Source of the DNA: Hasllibacter sp. MH4015
GTDB taxonomy: Bacteria; Pseudomonadota; Alphaproteobacteria; Rhodobacterales; Rhodobacteraceae
DNA length: 64,000 bases
Assembly: GCF_020177575.1 (NCBI RefSeq)
Contig: NZ_JAHTBK010000001.1
Coordinates: 3,488,001-3,552,000 of the forward strand
Direction: 5' to 3'
In this document: in pieces, positions 24,317 through 34,395 of the stretch
Numbering within the stretch: the first letter of the stretch is position 1
How the letters are laid out: each line of letters opens with the position of its first letter
The notes under the pieces: model-generated
What the model saw: only the letters and a program-made list of their open reading frames with translations
What the model was told of the DNA's origin: nothing
Databases searched by the model: none
Position numbers and translations under genes: made by a program

Positions 24317-26614
24317 ATGGTTGCATTGGTGGTTCAAGGACAGGTTCAGACGGGGCAGACCGCTCTGGACTTCGGGATCACCGATTTGATGGTGATCGAA
24401 CGCAACGGGCAATCGGTGCTCTATGCAAGCTCGGGCCAGACCGGGGGGCTGACGGCCTTCACGCTTGGCCCGTCGGGCACGGCCAATTTTCTTGATGCCG
24501 AGCTCTACAATTCCGCGTGGTCCGATGGTGCCCTGCGCGACATGGCCCTGATCGAGGTGAACGGCGCGCCCTGCCTTGTCGTGGCCGGGTCGGGCGAGGA
24601 CCAGCTGCGCCTGTTCGATGTGAACCCCGACGGCACCATCGGCGCGGCGCAGCAACTCAGCGGCATGTCGCCCGCGTTGAACCGTCTTCTGGATGTCGAC
24701 CAGGCCGGGACCGGCACGATCTACATGGCCGATACCGGAACCGGCACGATCCGCGGGTTCGAGCTTGGCACCGGCGGCAGCATGTCGGAGGCCTTGTCGG
24801 TCACCGACACGGCGCAGACCTACGCGGCGGAGGTCATGGCGATCAATTCCGTCCATGTGGGCGGGCGCGATTACATCATCAGCGCCAGCCAGACCGAACG
24901 CGGCGTGTCCGCCTATTGGATCGACGGCAACACCTTGTCGAATACCGGCAATGCGGGCGTGTCCGAAGGGCTGGGGATCATGACGCCGACCGCCATGGAA
25001 GTGGTGGAGATCAACGGAAGAAGTTTCATCATCCTCGCCTCCGCCCCCAATGACGGGCAGGGGCAATCGGGCGCGATCACCGTGATCGAGGTGGCCGTGG
25101 ATGGCAGTCTTGTGGACACCGACCACGTGATGGATACCACCACCACGCATTTCGGGCAGGTCCAGTCGCTTGAGGTGATCGAGGCCGATGGCCGGACCTA
25201 CGTGATCGCGGGGGGCGGAGACGATGGCCTGACGCTGTTCGTCCTGCTGCCCCACGGACGACTGCAATTCCTGAGCACCATTGCCGACACGCCGGGCGCG
25301 GGGCTGGAGAACGTTTCGGCCATGGCCGCCCACCACGAGAACGGGCAGTTGCACATGTATGTCTCCTCCGAAATCGCGGGCGGGGTGACGCAGATCACGG
25401 CGGATGTGTCGGGCCACGGGATGATGATCCAGGGCGACCACAATGGCGGTACGATCACGGGCGGTGCGCTGGACGACATCCTGATCGGCGGAGCGCAGAA
25501 CGACAATATTCTGGGCGGCGCGGGTGATGATCTGATCGAGGACGGCCTTGGCGTGGACACGCTTCACGGGGGAAGCGGCGCGGACATTTTCATCCTGCGG
25601 TCCGATTTCACCCATGACGTGATTGCCGATTTCGAGGTGGGTAGCGACCGGATCGACCTGTCGTCCTGGCCGATGCTCTATGACCTTTCGGCCATCGGCT
25701 ACACGGCCACGGCCACCGGCGCGATCCTGGATTGGCGGGGTGAAACGTTGGAGATCATCACCGAGAACGCCACCACACTCAGCTTTTCCGACGTGCTGAA
25801 CGCGATCCTTGAAGCACCGGACCGGGTGCCGGATTTCTCCAGCTTCGGGGGCAATGACGGCGATCAGTTGATCGAGGGGACGGCGATTGACGACGCCGTG
25901 GCCGCCGGTGCGGGGGCCGATACGGTCCTGACCGGGGCGGGCGCGGATTTCGTGAGCGGCGGGGCCGGCAATGACCTGATCGAAGGCGGCGGCCAGAATG
26001 ACACGATCTACGGCGATGACGGCCATGACATCATCCGCGGCAACCTCGGCAATGACCTGCTTTACGGCGGTGAGGGGCGCGACACGATCCTGGGCGACAA
26101 TCGCAACGACACGATCTTCGGAGAGAACGGTAACGACGTTCTGCGCGGCGGCAATGGCGATGACGTGGTCGATGGCGGCGCGGGAGAGGATCGGCTGTTC
26201 GGGGCGGATAACGAGGACACGATTTTCGGCGGTGACGGCAATGACCTGATCCGGGCGGGCGCACAAAGTGACGTGGCCTACGGCGGCGCGGGCGACGATT
26301 TCATCGTCGGTGGCGGCGGGTTCGACACGCTTCAGGGCGGGGAAGGCAACGACACGTTGCAGGGCAATTTCAATGCCGACCAATTCGTCTTCGAGGACGG
26401 CCACGGGCAGGACGTGATCCTTGATTTCGAGGCCCTGTCGCGCCCCGAGAAGCTGGTCTTCGAGAACCTGTCGACGCTCAATTCGCTGGACGACGTGTTC
26501 AATGCCGCCACCCAGCAAGGCGCGGACGTCTATATCGACACGGGTGGCGGCAACGGCATCCTGTTGCACAATGTCCTGCTAAGCGACCTGGATGTGCACG
26601 ACTTCATTTTCTGA
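24317..26614 (+). CDS. Large RTX-repeat calcium-binding protein with beta-propeller-like N-terminus
   Basis: A 765-residue protein. Residues 1-370 have regularly spaced blade-like repeats (ITDLMVIERNGQSVLYASSG, MALIEVNGAPCLVVAGSG, MEVVEINGRSFIILASAP, LEVIEADGRTYVIAGGGDD), suggesting a beta-propeller. RTX nonapeptides of the GGxGxDxL type form two blocks at about 380-430 and 530-690 (for example GGAGNDLIEGGGQNDTIYG). The last 80 residues look like a type I secretion signal. There is no N-terminal signal peptide, as expected for type I export. It follows the KpsT-like gene, so a capsule-associated surface role is plausible. The ATG at 24317 follows GGAGG and fits the protein start. Confidence 0.85.
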   Translation: MVALVVQGQVQTGQTALDFGITDLMVIERNGQSVLYASSGQTGGLTAFTLGPSGTANFLDAELYNSAWSDGALRDMALIEVNGAPCLVVAGSGEDQLRLFDVNPDGTIGAAQQLSGMSPALNRLLDVDQAGTGTIYMADTGTGTIRGFELGTGGSMSEALSVTDTAQTYAAEVMAINSVHVGGRDYIISASQTERGVSAYWIDGNTLSNTGNAGVSEGLGIMTPTAMEVVEINGRSFIILASAPNDGQGQSGAITVIEVAVDGSLVDTDHVMDTTTTHFGQVQSLEVIEADGRTYVIAGGGDDGLTLFVLLPHGRLQFLSTIADTPGAGLENVSAMAAHHENGQLHMYVSSEIAGGVTQITADVSGHGMMIQGDHNGGTITGGALDDILIGGAQNDNILGGAGDDLIEDGLGVDTLHGGSGADIFILRSDFTHDVIADFEVGSDRIDLSSWPMLYDLSAIGYTATATGAILDWRGETLEIITENATTLSFSDVLNAILEAPDRVPDFSSFGGNDGDQLIEGTAIDDAVAAGAGADTVLTGAGADFVSGGAGNDLIEGGGQNDTIYGDDGHDIIRGNLGNDLLYGGEGRDTILGDNRNDTIFGENGNDVLRGGNGDDVVDGGAGEDRLFGADNEDTIFGGDGNDLIRAGAQSDVAYGGAGDDFIVGGGGFDTLQGGEGNDTLQGNFNADQFVFEDGHGQDVILDFEALSRPEKLVFENLSTLNSLDDVFNAATQQGADVYIDTGGGNGILLHNVLLSDLDVHDFIF

Positions 26615-29600
26615 GGTGCCGCGCCCGAGGATGCGGCGGTAGAGGGCGACCAGATCCTCCGCTTGATCCGCGCTGGAGCGCAGGGCCGGGATGATGGCGG
26701 GCGGCTGGGCATACCGCTCCGGCGCGGCGTCGATCCGGGCGAGGATATTTGCAAGCGCCCGGTGATCGTCCACGGGAACCACGTGTCCGTTCGCCCCTTC
26801 GGTGATGTCCGCGCCGATTGCGCCGCGATCCGACGCGACGACCCAAAGGCCCATCGCCAACGCCTCTCGCGCCACAAGGCCATAGCTTTCGGGCCAGACA
26901 GACGGTGCCAGCAGGACGTCGAAGCTGCCGTAAAGCGCGCCGATCTCCGATTGCGGGCGGCGGGGGATGCGGGTGACGGGGGTGGTGTTCCAGACCTCCT
27001 GCACCTGGGTGCCGGGGGGCAAGGCGTGATCCACGATGACGAGGTCGATATTGTCAAAGCTGCGCGCGCAGATGGCGGCGCGCAGGATGTCATGGCCCTT
27101 GTGCCGGGCCGCGCCGCCGATCAGGCCAAGCCGCACCCGACCCGGCGCAGGGGGCGTGCGTTTGCGGGCGGGCAGGGGTGAGACGCCGTTTTCGATCACG
27201 GTGATATCGCGAAGGCCGACGGCGCGGTGCAGATCTGCAAAGGGGTCGGACACGGAGACAAGGGCGGAGGCATCGCGCAGGCACCGATGGGCGATCTTTG
27301 CGCGTTCCGATTGCGGATCGGTGAAATCGTAAAGCGCGGGCGTACCGTCCGGCCCGACAATGAATTGGTGCGGGGAGGTCCACCAGCCGTCATGGAGGGT
27401 CAGGACATAGGGCACACCCCGCCTGCGGCAGATGTCGATCAGGCCCACGCCCATGCGCTGCATGCAATGGATATGGACGATCTGCGGATCGACCCGGTCG
27501 AAGATCGCCTCCAGCCGCGCGTCCATGACGGGGTCGCGCATCGCCCCCTCATCGACGCCATTGGCGGCGGTGACGGCCCAGACCTGCGTTTCGTCGCGCG
27601 TGGTGCGCGTGATGCCGTGGGCCGATGTCCCCCCCTCCAACGTCGTGATGACGTCGATCTGGAACGCGTCGCCGTAATGGTCCTGGATGTGGTCGATATT
27701 GTCCGCCACGACGCGGGTCGCGCCGCCGATATCCTGCGGCGGGAAGAAGACGTTGGCGACCAACAGGCGGATCTTGTCGGGCTGTGGCGGAGGTGCCATG
27801 GCGCGGGCAAGCGCGGGGCCGAGGGTCTCACAGCCGTACTTGTGCAGGACGTCGGCCTGCGCCGCGCGACCCACCCGGCGGCGCAGGGGCGCGTCTTCGA
27901 TGAGGCGGGAGAGGAAGTCCGTAAAGGCCTTTGTGTCCGCCGCGAGAAACCCGGTTTCGCCATCCACGATCGCGTGTTGCATCGTGCGCGTGGGGCTGAC
28001 GACGGAGGGGATGGCAAACATGGCCGGTTCCATCCACTTGATCTCCGACTTGGCGTCGGACGCTTTGGACGGGGCGAGGACGGAGAGGGCGATGTCAGCC
28101 TTTGAGAGGTGCTGGGCATAGACCTCAAAATCCCAGACGGGCGCGATGATATGGACGTCCGGATGCGCGGGGTCGAGGTGGACGAGGTCCGGGAAATCCC
28201 CCATCAGGTGCAGGGCGACCTGACCGGGATAGGTGGCGAGGATCTGCGCGAGGGCAGGTTCCAGGATCTCCCGGAACTCCCCCTTATGGGCCTTGGTGCC
28301 GGAGCCGTAGAAGAGGATCAGCTTGCCGTCCGCATCGCGCGGCGCGCAATGGGCCATTGCGGCGTTGTGCAGGCCGCCGAGCCCGTTGGGATGGTGGATC
28401 GCGGTGCCGGACACGGTCAGCGGCGCAAGGGCCGCGCGGATGGTTTCGGTGGAGGCGATGCCGGTGGTACAAAGGGCGGCGGCGGCAGCGAAAAGCGGCA
28501 CGCCACAGGCGATGCGCGCGTGGTCCGTGGCCGTGATCTGGCCCGCGTAATCGGCAAGGGGCGGCGGGAATTGCGCGGCGTCGAAGATCAGGTCGTCGAT
28601 GTCGTAGAAGGTCGGAAGGCCGCGAGTTGCGGTCTCAAGCATCACGTCGGCGATCTGGGGGAAGGCGGGATTACGCTGAAAGATCACCGCATCGAATTGA
28701 TCGAGATCGGCGTGAAGCGCGGCCACGTCGCGGCTTTGCAGATAGATGCGCGCGGAGATGCCCGCCGCGCGCAATTGATCCACCTTCTGATCGGCGCGGT
28801 AGAGCTTGCATTGGTAGAGGTCGTCATTGGCAAGTATCGCGACATTGCGCAGGGGCCGAGGGCGCGGTGCCGCGGTGGGCGGCGGGGCATAGGCGGTGAT
28901 CGCGAGGGTGAGCAGGCGCTGAACCGCGGGGACACTTTCGATTGCGATGTGGTGGTCGAGGTTGGACCAGACGTGATCGAAGGCCCCGCGTGCCACCTGT
29001 CGCGCGCGGGAATGCAGGGCAACGTCGCCGCGATGAGCATCGGGGAGCGCGTCGAGAAGGTCGAGCGCATTGGCCACGCGGCCCTTCGACAGGTGCAGCT
29101 CGGCCAAGGTGATGGCATTCGCGCCGCTGTCGAAATCGACGGGCGGGATCTGGCGCAGGGTGACTTCGCGATCAATGTCGTCCTGGCCGTGGATCAGGTC
29201 CGCAAGGTCGAGCGCCGCACGGGGATCATCGGGGCAAGCGCACAGGATGTGCGCCAACAGCGCCTCCGCCCGCCGCCGATGGCCGGATTGGCGCGCATGG
29301 CGCGCGAGGTCGAGGAGGAAACGGCGCAGGTCGGGATGCGTGGGATCAAGGAGGGGCAAGTGCGGCTCGGGCCGCGAGATGAGCCGCGCAATCGCGCCTG
29401 CCGAGCGGGTCTGGGCCGGAAGGCGCTTGGGCAACTCGGCCGGAAGGTGGAGGCCGTGGGCGTGGCGCAGGCAAGCCGCCGCATTGGCATGGGCCCCGGC
29501 GCGCAGGCCGATACTGGCCCAGTGGCGGTGCAGCGACCCCGGCGGGCAGGGTAACGACAGATCGGCCAAGCTGGCCCGGTAGAAGGCCGGGTCGAGCCGG

Positions 29601-30262
29601 TCATCGGGGTGCGGCGGAAGCCCATGGTCGAGCCCGACGCCCACGAAATGCCTGATGCAGGACAGGCGGTCGGGTGCGGGCAAGGGCAGGCTGGCCGCGT
29701 CGATCGCGGCGAAATACGTCTCATGATGAAAGATGTCGGCCAGGGTATGGTGCAGGCCGTGGAGGCACCAGAAATCCCGCTCCTCTAGGGCAATTTCGGT
29801 GATCGCGATGCCGGCCTTTTGCAGGGCGAATACGGCGTCGGTGGGGGACAGATGATCGGGCAGGACATGGCCGTGGTAGCGGGCGATGAAGCCATTATCG
29901 ACGTGTGTGGGGCGGGCCAAGCGCCCCTCCGCCACACCGAATTCGAGGTAGTGAAACGTAGCCTCCACCGGGGATTGGGCGGTGTCCGCAACGTCCGGGT
30001 TCAGGCGGAGATAGGTGCCGAACGTGATCCCATCGGCAAGTTTGCGCGCGTTAGAGTGGGTGGCGAGGATCCGGGACGCGGATCGGGTGCGAAGCGCGCG
30101 GGAGAGCCAGCCCTGCCAGTCGTCGCGATCCCGCCGGGAGGTCAGCAGGCATGGGCGGTGATCGGGAAGGGGTAGTGTCGGTTCGGATGTTCGGGAAACG
30201 CGCCGGAAGACGCGCCGCGATACCCGTTCCACCACCTTGTTTTGCGCCATTCTGGCAAACAT
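26579..30262 (-). CDS. Very large two-domain GT4-type glycosyltransferase
   Basis: A 1227-residue protein. Residues 70-300 hold degenerate repeats of the type YLRLNPDVAD...HYLEFGVAEGR that recur in surface-polysaccharide proteins. A helical TPR-like part follows (about 310-460). A first GT-B/GT4 domain (about 470-825; AILANDDLYQCKLYRADQK, FYGSGTKAHKGE, LSVLAPSKASDAKSEIKWME) precedes a second (about 840-1210; VFFPPQDIGGATRVVADNI, LIGGAARHKGHD, APSVWPESYGLVAREALAMG). It probably builds the polysaccharide exported by the neighbouring Kps-like system. Its 3' end overlaps the convergent RTX gene by 36 bases. The ATG at 30262 has GGAAGAG upstream. Confidence 0.85.
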   Translation of the reverse strand: MFARMAQNKVVERVSRRVFRRVSRTSEPTLPLPDHRPCLLTSRRDRDDWQGWLSRALRTRSASRILATHSNARKLADGITFGTYLRLNPDVADTAQSPVEATFHYLEFGVAEGRLARPTHVDNGFIARYHGHVLPDHLSPTDAVFALQKAGIAITEIALEERDFWCLHGLHHTLADIFHHETYFAAIDAASLPLPAPDRLSCIRHFVGVGLDHGLPPHPDDRLDPAFYRASLADLSLPCPPGSLHRHWASIGLRAGAHANAAACLRHAHGLHLPAELPKRLPAQTRSAGAIARLISRPEPHLPLLDPTHPDLRRFLLDLARHARQSGHRRRAEALLAHILCACPDDPRAALDLADLIHGQDDIDREVTLRQIPPVDFDSGANAITLAELHLSKGRVANALDLLDALPDAHRGDVALHSRARQVARGAFDHVWSNLDHHIAIESVPAVQRLLTLAITAYAPPPTAAPRPRPLRNVAILANDDLYQCKLYRADQKVDQLRAAGISARIYLQSRDVAALHADLDQFDAVIFQRNPAFPQIADVMLETATRGLPTFYDIDDLIFDAAQFPPPLADYAGQITATDHARIACGVPLFAAAAALCTTGIASTETIRAALAPLTVSGTAIHHPNGLGGLHNAAMAHCAPRDADGKLILFYGSGTKAHKGEFREILEPALAQILATYPGQVALHLMGDFPDLVHLDPAHPDVHIIAPVWDFEVYAQHLSKADIALSVLAPSKASDAKSEIKWMEPAMFAIPSVVSPTRTMQHAIVDGETGFLAADTKAFTDFLSRLIEDAPLRRRVGRAAQADVLHKYGCETLGPALARAMAPPPQPDKIRLLVANVFFPPQDIGGATRVVADNIDHIQDHYGDAFQIDVITTLEGGTSAHGITRTTRDETQVWAVTAANGVDEGAMRDPVMDARLEAIFDRVDPQIVHIHCMQRMGVGLIDICRRRGVPYVLTLHDGWWTSPHQFIVGPDGTPALYDFTDPQSERAKIAHRCLRDASALVSVSDPFADLHRAVGLRDITVIENGVSPLPARKRTPPAPGRVRLGLIGGAARHKGHDILRAAICARSFDNIDLVIVDHALPPGTQVQEVWNTTPVTRIPRRPQSEIGALYGSFDVLLAPSVWPESYGLVAREALAMGLWVVASDRGAIGADITEGANGHVVPVDDHRALANILARIDAAPERYAQPPAIIPALRSSADQAEDLVALYRRILGRGTSENEVVHIQVA

Positions 30263-30383
30263 TGTCGTTTCTCTTCCCACCCAGGCGACCGGACATGATC
30301 GGCGATGGGCTGCGATGGCGTCTTGCGCGCTTGCAGGCCCTCGATCCCCTGCCTAGAACAACTTGGTAAAGGAGTTCTGAACG

Positions 30384-31904
30384 ATGCCCGGTCCCCCCCG
30401 CCCCGTTGTCTTGTGCATTCTGGACGGCTGGGGCATTGGACAGACCCGCGATGACAACGCGCCCTTGCTTGCCGACACCTCCAATTTCGACGCCCTGATG
30501 GCGGAATGTCCGAACGCGACCCTGCGCACCCACGGGCGCGATGTGGGTCTGCCGGACGGACAGATGGGCAATTCGGAGGTCGGGCACACGAATATCGGCG
30601 CGGGCCGGGTCGTGAAGATGGACCTGGTGGAGATCAATGACGCGATTGCCGAAGGCTCATTCGCCAGCCGCCCCGCGCTGGAAGATTTCATCGCAACGTT
30701 GAAGGACAACGGCGGGACCGCGCATCTGATGGGGCTGGTCAGCGACGGCGGCGTACATTCGCAACTGGCGCATCTGGAGGCGGCGGTGAAGGTGATTGCG
30801 GGCGCCGGTGTTCCCGTGGCGATCCATGCAATCACCGATGGGCGCGACGTTGCTCCGAAATCGGCGGCGGAGTTCATCGAGGGCCTGATGGCGCGGCTGC
30901 CGGAGGGCGCCGTGATCGCCACTGTTCTGGGCCGCTATTTCGCCATGGACCGCGATAATCGCTGGGACCGGGTGGAGCGGGCCTACGACGCCATGGTGCG
31001 CGGTGAGGGGACGGAGGCGGACACGCCGCTGCATGCCGTGACGGCCGCCTATGACGCGGAGAAGACCGATGAATTCATCCCGCCCTCGGTGATCGACGGG
31101 TATGGCGGGATGAGGGATGGCGACGGGATCTTCATGCTCAATTACCGCGCCGACCGCGCGCGGGAAATCCTCGCCGCCCAGGGCGATCCGGGGTTTGACA
31201 GCTTCGACGTGGGCGGGCGTCCGGACTTTGCCGCCAAGCTGGGCATGGTCGATTATTCCAAGGCCCACGATGCCTATATGACGACCGTGTTCCCCAAGCA
31301 GCAGATCAAGAACACGCTGGGGGAATGGGTGGCAAAGAAGGGTCTGCGCCAGTTCCGCTTGGCGGAGACGGAGAAATACCCCCACGTGACGTTCTTCCTG
31401 AATGGCGGTGTGGAAGTGCCTGAGAAGGGTGAGGATCGGGAGATGCCGAAATCCCCGGACGTCGCCACGTATGATCTGCAACCGGAGATGAGCGCGGGGC
31501 AGGTGACGGACCTGTTCGTCAACGCAATCCGGGAGCAATACGACCTGATCGTGGTGAATTACGCGAACCCGGACATGGTGGGCCATACTGGCGATCTGGC
31601 CGCGACGATGGCGGCTTGTGAGGCGGTGGATGAGGGGCTTGGGAAGGCCGTTGCGGCCCTGCGGGAGGTGGGTGGTGCGATGATCATCTGCGCCGATCAC
31701 GGAAATTGCGAAACCATGGTGGACCCGGAGACCGGGGGGCCGCACACGGCCCATACCACGAACCTGGTCCCGGTGATCCTGGTGAACGGCCCGGAGGATA
31801 CGGGCCTGCGCGACGGGCGGCTGGCCGATCTGGCGCCGAGCCTGTTGCAGCTGATGGGGTTGGAGCAGCCCGAGGAGATGACCGGTGAAAGTCTGCTGAC
31901 GTGA
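30384..31904 (+). CDS. gpmI: 2,3-bisphosphoglycerate-independent phosphoglycerate mutase
   Basis: A 506-residue iPGM at the family length, converting 3-phosphoglycerate to 2-phosphoglycerate. The N-terminal VVLCILDGWGIG holds a metal-binding Asp, and the phosphoserine nucleophile is Ser64 in MGNSEVGHTNIGAGR. HAITDGRDV and YRADRAREI support substrate binding, and the C-terminal ADHGNCETM and GPHTAHTTNLVP carry the manganese ligands. AAAGGAG precedes the ATG. It is the first gene of a gpmI-envC-ctpA-rppH run and overlaps envC by four bases. Confidence 0.96.
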   Translation: MPGPPRPVVLCILDGWGIGQTRDDNAPLLADTSNFDALMAECPNATLRTHGRDVGLPDGQMGNSEVGHTNIGAGRVVKMDLVEINDAIAEGSFASRPALEDFIATLKDNGGTAHLMGLVSDGGVHSQLAHLEAAVKVIAGAGVPVAIHAITDGRDVAPKSAAEFIEGLMARLPEGAVIATVLGRYFAMDRDNRWDRVERAYDAMVRGEGTEADTPLHAVTAAYDAEKTDEFIPPSVIDGYGGMRDGDGIFMLNYRADRAREILAAQGDPGFDSFDVGGRPDFAAKLGMVDYSKAHDAYMTTVFPKQQIKNTLGEWVAKKGLRQFRLAETEKYPHVTFFLNGGVEVPEKGEDREMPKSPDVATYDLQPEMSAGQVTDLFVNAIREQYDLIVVNYANPDMVGHTGDLAATMAACEAVDEGLGKAVAALREVGGAMIICADHGNCETMVDPETGGPHTAHTTNLVPVILVNGPEDTGLRDGRLADLAPSLLQLMGLEQPEEMTGESLLT

Positions 31905-33031
31905 TCCTGCGCGCGCTCCTCCTGGGCCTTGCGGGGCTTGTCGCGGCGGCACCGGTCGCGGCCCAAAGCGATCCGGCGATGACCGCGCGGGAAGCAAGCC
32001 GGATGCTGGAGGATGCGGCCGAGGCGCTGGCCGATGCCGACAGCGCGCGGGACCGGGTGGAGGCGCTGACCGAAACCGTGCGCGCCTATGAACACGGGCT
32101 CGATGCCCTGCGCGCCGGGATCCGCGACGCGGCCCTGCGTGAACGCACGATCCTTTTGGTCTTTGAGGCCGAGCGGGAACGGTTGGCCCGGCTTCTGGGT
32201 GTGTTGCAGCGGATCGAGGAAGCCCCTGCGCCCGCCACCCTGCTGCATCCCGAAGGGCCGTTGGGGACCGCGCGGCTGGGAATGATCGTGGCCGAAGTCA
32301 CGCCCGCCGTCGCGCGACAGGCCACCGCTTTGCGGGGCCAGCTGGAAGAACTGGCGGTTCTGCGCGCGTTGCAGGACGGTGCGGTAGGGCAGCTTGAGGC
32401 GGGATTGACCGGCGTGCAGGAGGCGCGCACGGCCCTGAGCCAGGCGATTGCCGACCGCGTGGACTTGCCGGAGCGATTCTCCCTCGACACGGATGCGATG
32501 CGGCAATTGCTGGAAAGCGTCGACAATCTGGGCAGCTTCGCATCACTGCTGGGGGAAAGCCCGGCCTCCACCACCGCGGACCTGCCCGATTTCACGGCGG
32601 CGCGCGGCAGATTAGAGCTTCCGGTGCTGGGCGCGCTTTTGCGGCGGTTCAACGAGGCCGACGCCGCGGGTATTTCGCGTCCGGGTGTGCTATACGCGGT
32701 GCCGCCCCGCGCGCTTCTTACAGCGCCCTGGCCCGCGTCGATCCGTTATGCCGGACCGCTGCTGGATTACGGAAATGTCATTATCCTGGAGCCCGATGCG
32801 GATTATCTACTTATCTTGGCCGGTGCGGGCGATCTGTTCGTCACCGCCGGGGAATTGGTACCGGCGGACGCGCCGCTGGGCCTGATGCCGGGGGGATCAG
32901 ACATCCCCGGAGAGGAATTGATCGTTTCCGATGCGCAAGGTGGTGGTGCCGGGCTGACGGAAACGCTTTATATGGAACTGAGACAGGGCGGGAGCCCGGT
33001 GAACCCGCTGGACTGGTTCGCCGCCGAATAG
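31901..33031 (+). CDS. envC: Murein hydrolase activator EnvC family protein
   Basis: A 376-residue periplasmic protein with a signal peptide (MILRALLLGLAGLVAAAPVAAQ), a long coiled-coil region (about 25-190, rich in Ala/Glu/Arg/Leu) and a C-terminal LytM-like domain (about 255-365; GVLYAVPPRALLTAPW, LLDYGNVIILEPDADYLLILAG). The HxH and Asp/His zinc ligands of active M23 peptidases are not seen where expected (YLLILAG). It is therefore a degenerate LytM activator of amidases, like EnvC. The GTG start overlaps the gpmI stop (GTGA), coupling the two. Confidence 0.88.
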   Translation: MILRALLLGLAGLVAAAPVAAQSDPAMTAREASRMLEDAAEALADADSARDRVEALTETVRAYEHGLDALRAGIRDAALRERTILLVFEAERERLARLLGVLQRIEEAPAPATLLHPEGPLGTARLGMIVAEVTPAVARQATALRGQLEELAVLRALQDGAVGQLEAGLTGVQEARTALSQAIADRVDLPERFSLDTDAMRQLLESVDNLGSFASLLGESPASTTADLPDFTAARGRLELPVLGALLRRFNEADAAGISRPGVLYAVPPRALLTAPWPASIRYAGPLLDYGNVIILEPDADYLLILAGAGDLFVTAGELVPADAPLGLMPGGSDIPGEELIVSDAQGGGAGLTETLYMELRQGGSPVNPLDWFAAE

Positions 33032-33066
33032 GCCCCGCGATGGCACGACAAGAAGGACGACGATCC

Positions 33067-34392
33067 ATGAAGAGACTGATGTTTGCAGCGATTGGCGGGA
33101 TTGCCGGTGGCGTGTTGCTGAGCACGCAGGTGGCCGGGCCGCTTCTGGCGCAGGAAGAGGCGCGAAACTCCTCCGTCTACGAGCAGCTGGACCTGTTCGG
33201 CGACATCTTCGAGCGCATCCGTCAGAATTACGTGGAAGAGGTGGATGAAGCCGAACTGATCGAGGCGGCGATCAACGGGATGTTGATCTCGCTCGATCCC
33301 CATTCCTCCTATATCTCGGCCAGCGATTTCGAGGATATGCAGGTCCAGACCCGCGGCGAATTCGGCGGCCTTGGCATCGAGGTGACGCAAGAGGACGGTT
33401 TCGTGCGCGTCATCACGCCGATGGACGGCACGCCCGCGATGGAAGCCGGGGTCGAGGCCGGGGATTTCATCACCGGCGTGGACGGAGAGGCGCTTCTGGG
33501 TCTGACGCTGGAAGAGGCCGTGGACCTGATGCGCGGCCCCGTCGGCAGCGACATCGTCATCACCATCGTGCGGGAAGGCGAAGAAGAGCCGTTCGACCTC
33601 ACCATCACCCGCGACCGTATTCAGCTGACCGCCGTGCGCGCGCGGCTGGAGGGGAACACCGCGATCCTGCGCGTGTCGACATTCAGTGACCAGACCTATC
33701 CGAACCTCCGCGACGGGCTGGAAGGCCTGATCGAGGAAGTGGGCGGGCTGGAGAACCTCAACGGCGTGGTGCTGGATTTGCGCAACAATCCCGGCGGTCT
33801 CCTGACCCAGGCGATCCGCGTGTCCGACGCGTTCCTTGAGCAGGGGGAAATCGTGTCCACCCGCGGTCGGGAGCCGCAGGACGGCGAACGCTACAACGCC
33901 ACGCCCGGCGACATGATCGAGGGCCTGCCGATGGTGGTGCTGATCAACGGCGGCTCTGCCTCCGCCTCCGAGATCGTGGCGGGTGCCTTGCAGGACCATC
34001 GCCGCGCGGTTGTCGTGGGCACCAATTCCTTCGGCAAGGGCTCCGTCCAGTCCGTCATGCCGTTGGCCGGTGACGGTGCGATGCGGTTGACCACGTCGCT
34101 TTACTACACGCCGTCGGGACGGTCGATCCAGGCCCTTGGCGTTGCGCCCGACATCATCGTGGAACAGCGCGATCCGATCGAGGTGGAGGAGGATGAAGAT
34201 GGCCGCCCCGCCCGGACGGAAGCGTCCCTGCGCGGGTCGATCGAAAACGAATCCCTCTCCGAAGACGAAATCCGCCAGCTGGAGGAAGAGCGGGCGGAGG
34301 CCGAAGCCACCGCGGCCTTGCGCAACGAGGATTATCAGCTGGCCTATGCCATCGACATCCTGACCGGCCTGAACGCGCTTGGCCCGAACTGA
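33067..34392 (+). CDS. ctpA: C-terminal processing peptidase, S41 family (CtpA)
   Basis: A 441-residue carboxyl-terminal protease. It has a signal peptide (MKRLMFAAIGGIAGGVLLST), an N-terminal cap (YEQLDLFGDIFERIRQNYVE), a PDZ domain at about 95-180 (FGGLGIEVTQEDGFVRVITP) and the S41 catalytic core with Ser in INGGSASASEIVAGAL and Lys in NSFGKGSVQSVM. It trims periplasmic proteins, often cell-wall enzymes, consistent with envC just upstream. The ATG at 33067 begins the signal peptide; an ATG nine codons earlier would put charged residues before it. A Glu-rich tail follows the core. Confidence 0.93.
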   Translation: MKRLMFAAIGGIAGGVLLSTQVAGPLLAQEEARNSSVYEQLDLFGDIFERIRQNYVEEVDEAELIEAAINGMLISLDPHSSYISASDFEDMQVQTRGEFGGLGIEVTQEDGFVRVITPMDGTPAMEAGVEAGDFITGVDGEALLGLTLEEAVDLMRGPVGSDIVITIVREGEEEPFDLTITRDRIQLTAVRARLEGNTAILRVSTFSDQTYPNLRDGLEGLIEEVGGLENLNGVVLDLRNNPGGLLTQAIRVSDAFLEQGEIVSTRGREPQDGERYNATPGDMIEGLPMVVLINGGSASASEIVAGALQDHRRAVVVGTNSFGKGSVQSVMPLAGDGAMRLTTSLYYTPSGRSIQALGVAPDIIVEQRDPIEVEEDEDGRPARTEASLRGSIENESLSEDEIRQLEEERAEAEATAALRNEDYQLAYAIDILTGLNALGPN

Positions 34393-34395
34393 GGC

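Noticed and set aside
24293-26569. 758-codon minus-strand frame opposite the RTX protein
   Set aside because: It mirrors the repetitive RTX coding sequence and has no recognisable domain. The plus-strand frame has RTX repeats and a good ribosome-binding site.
31901-33031. EnvC-like protein as a broken peptidase
   Set aside because: The missing zinc ligands in its LytM domain are normal for EnvC-type activators, so this is not evidence of decay.
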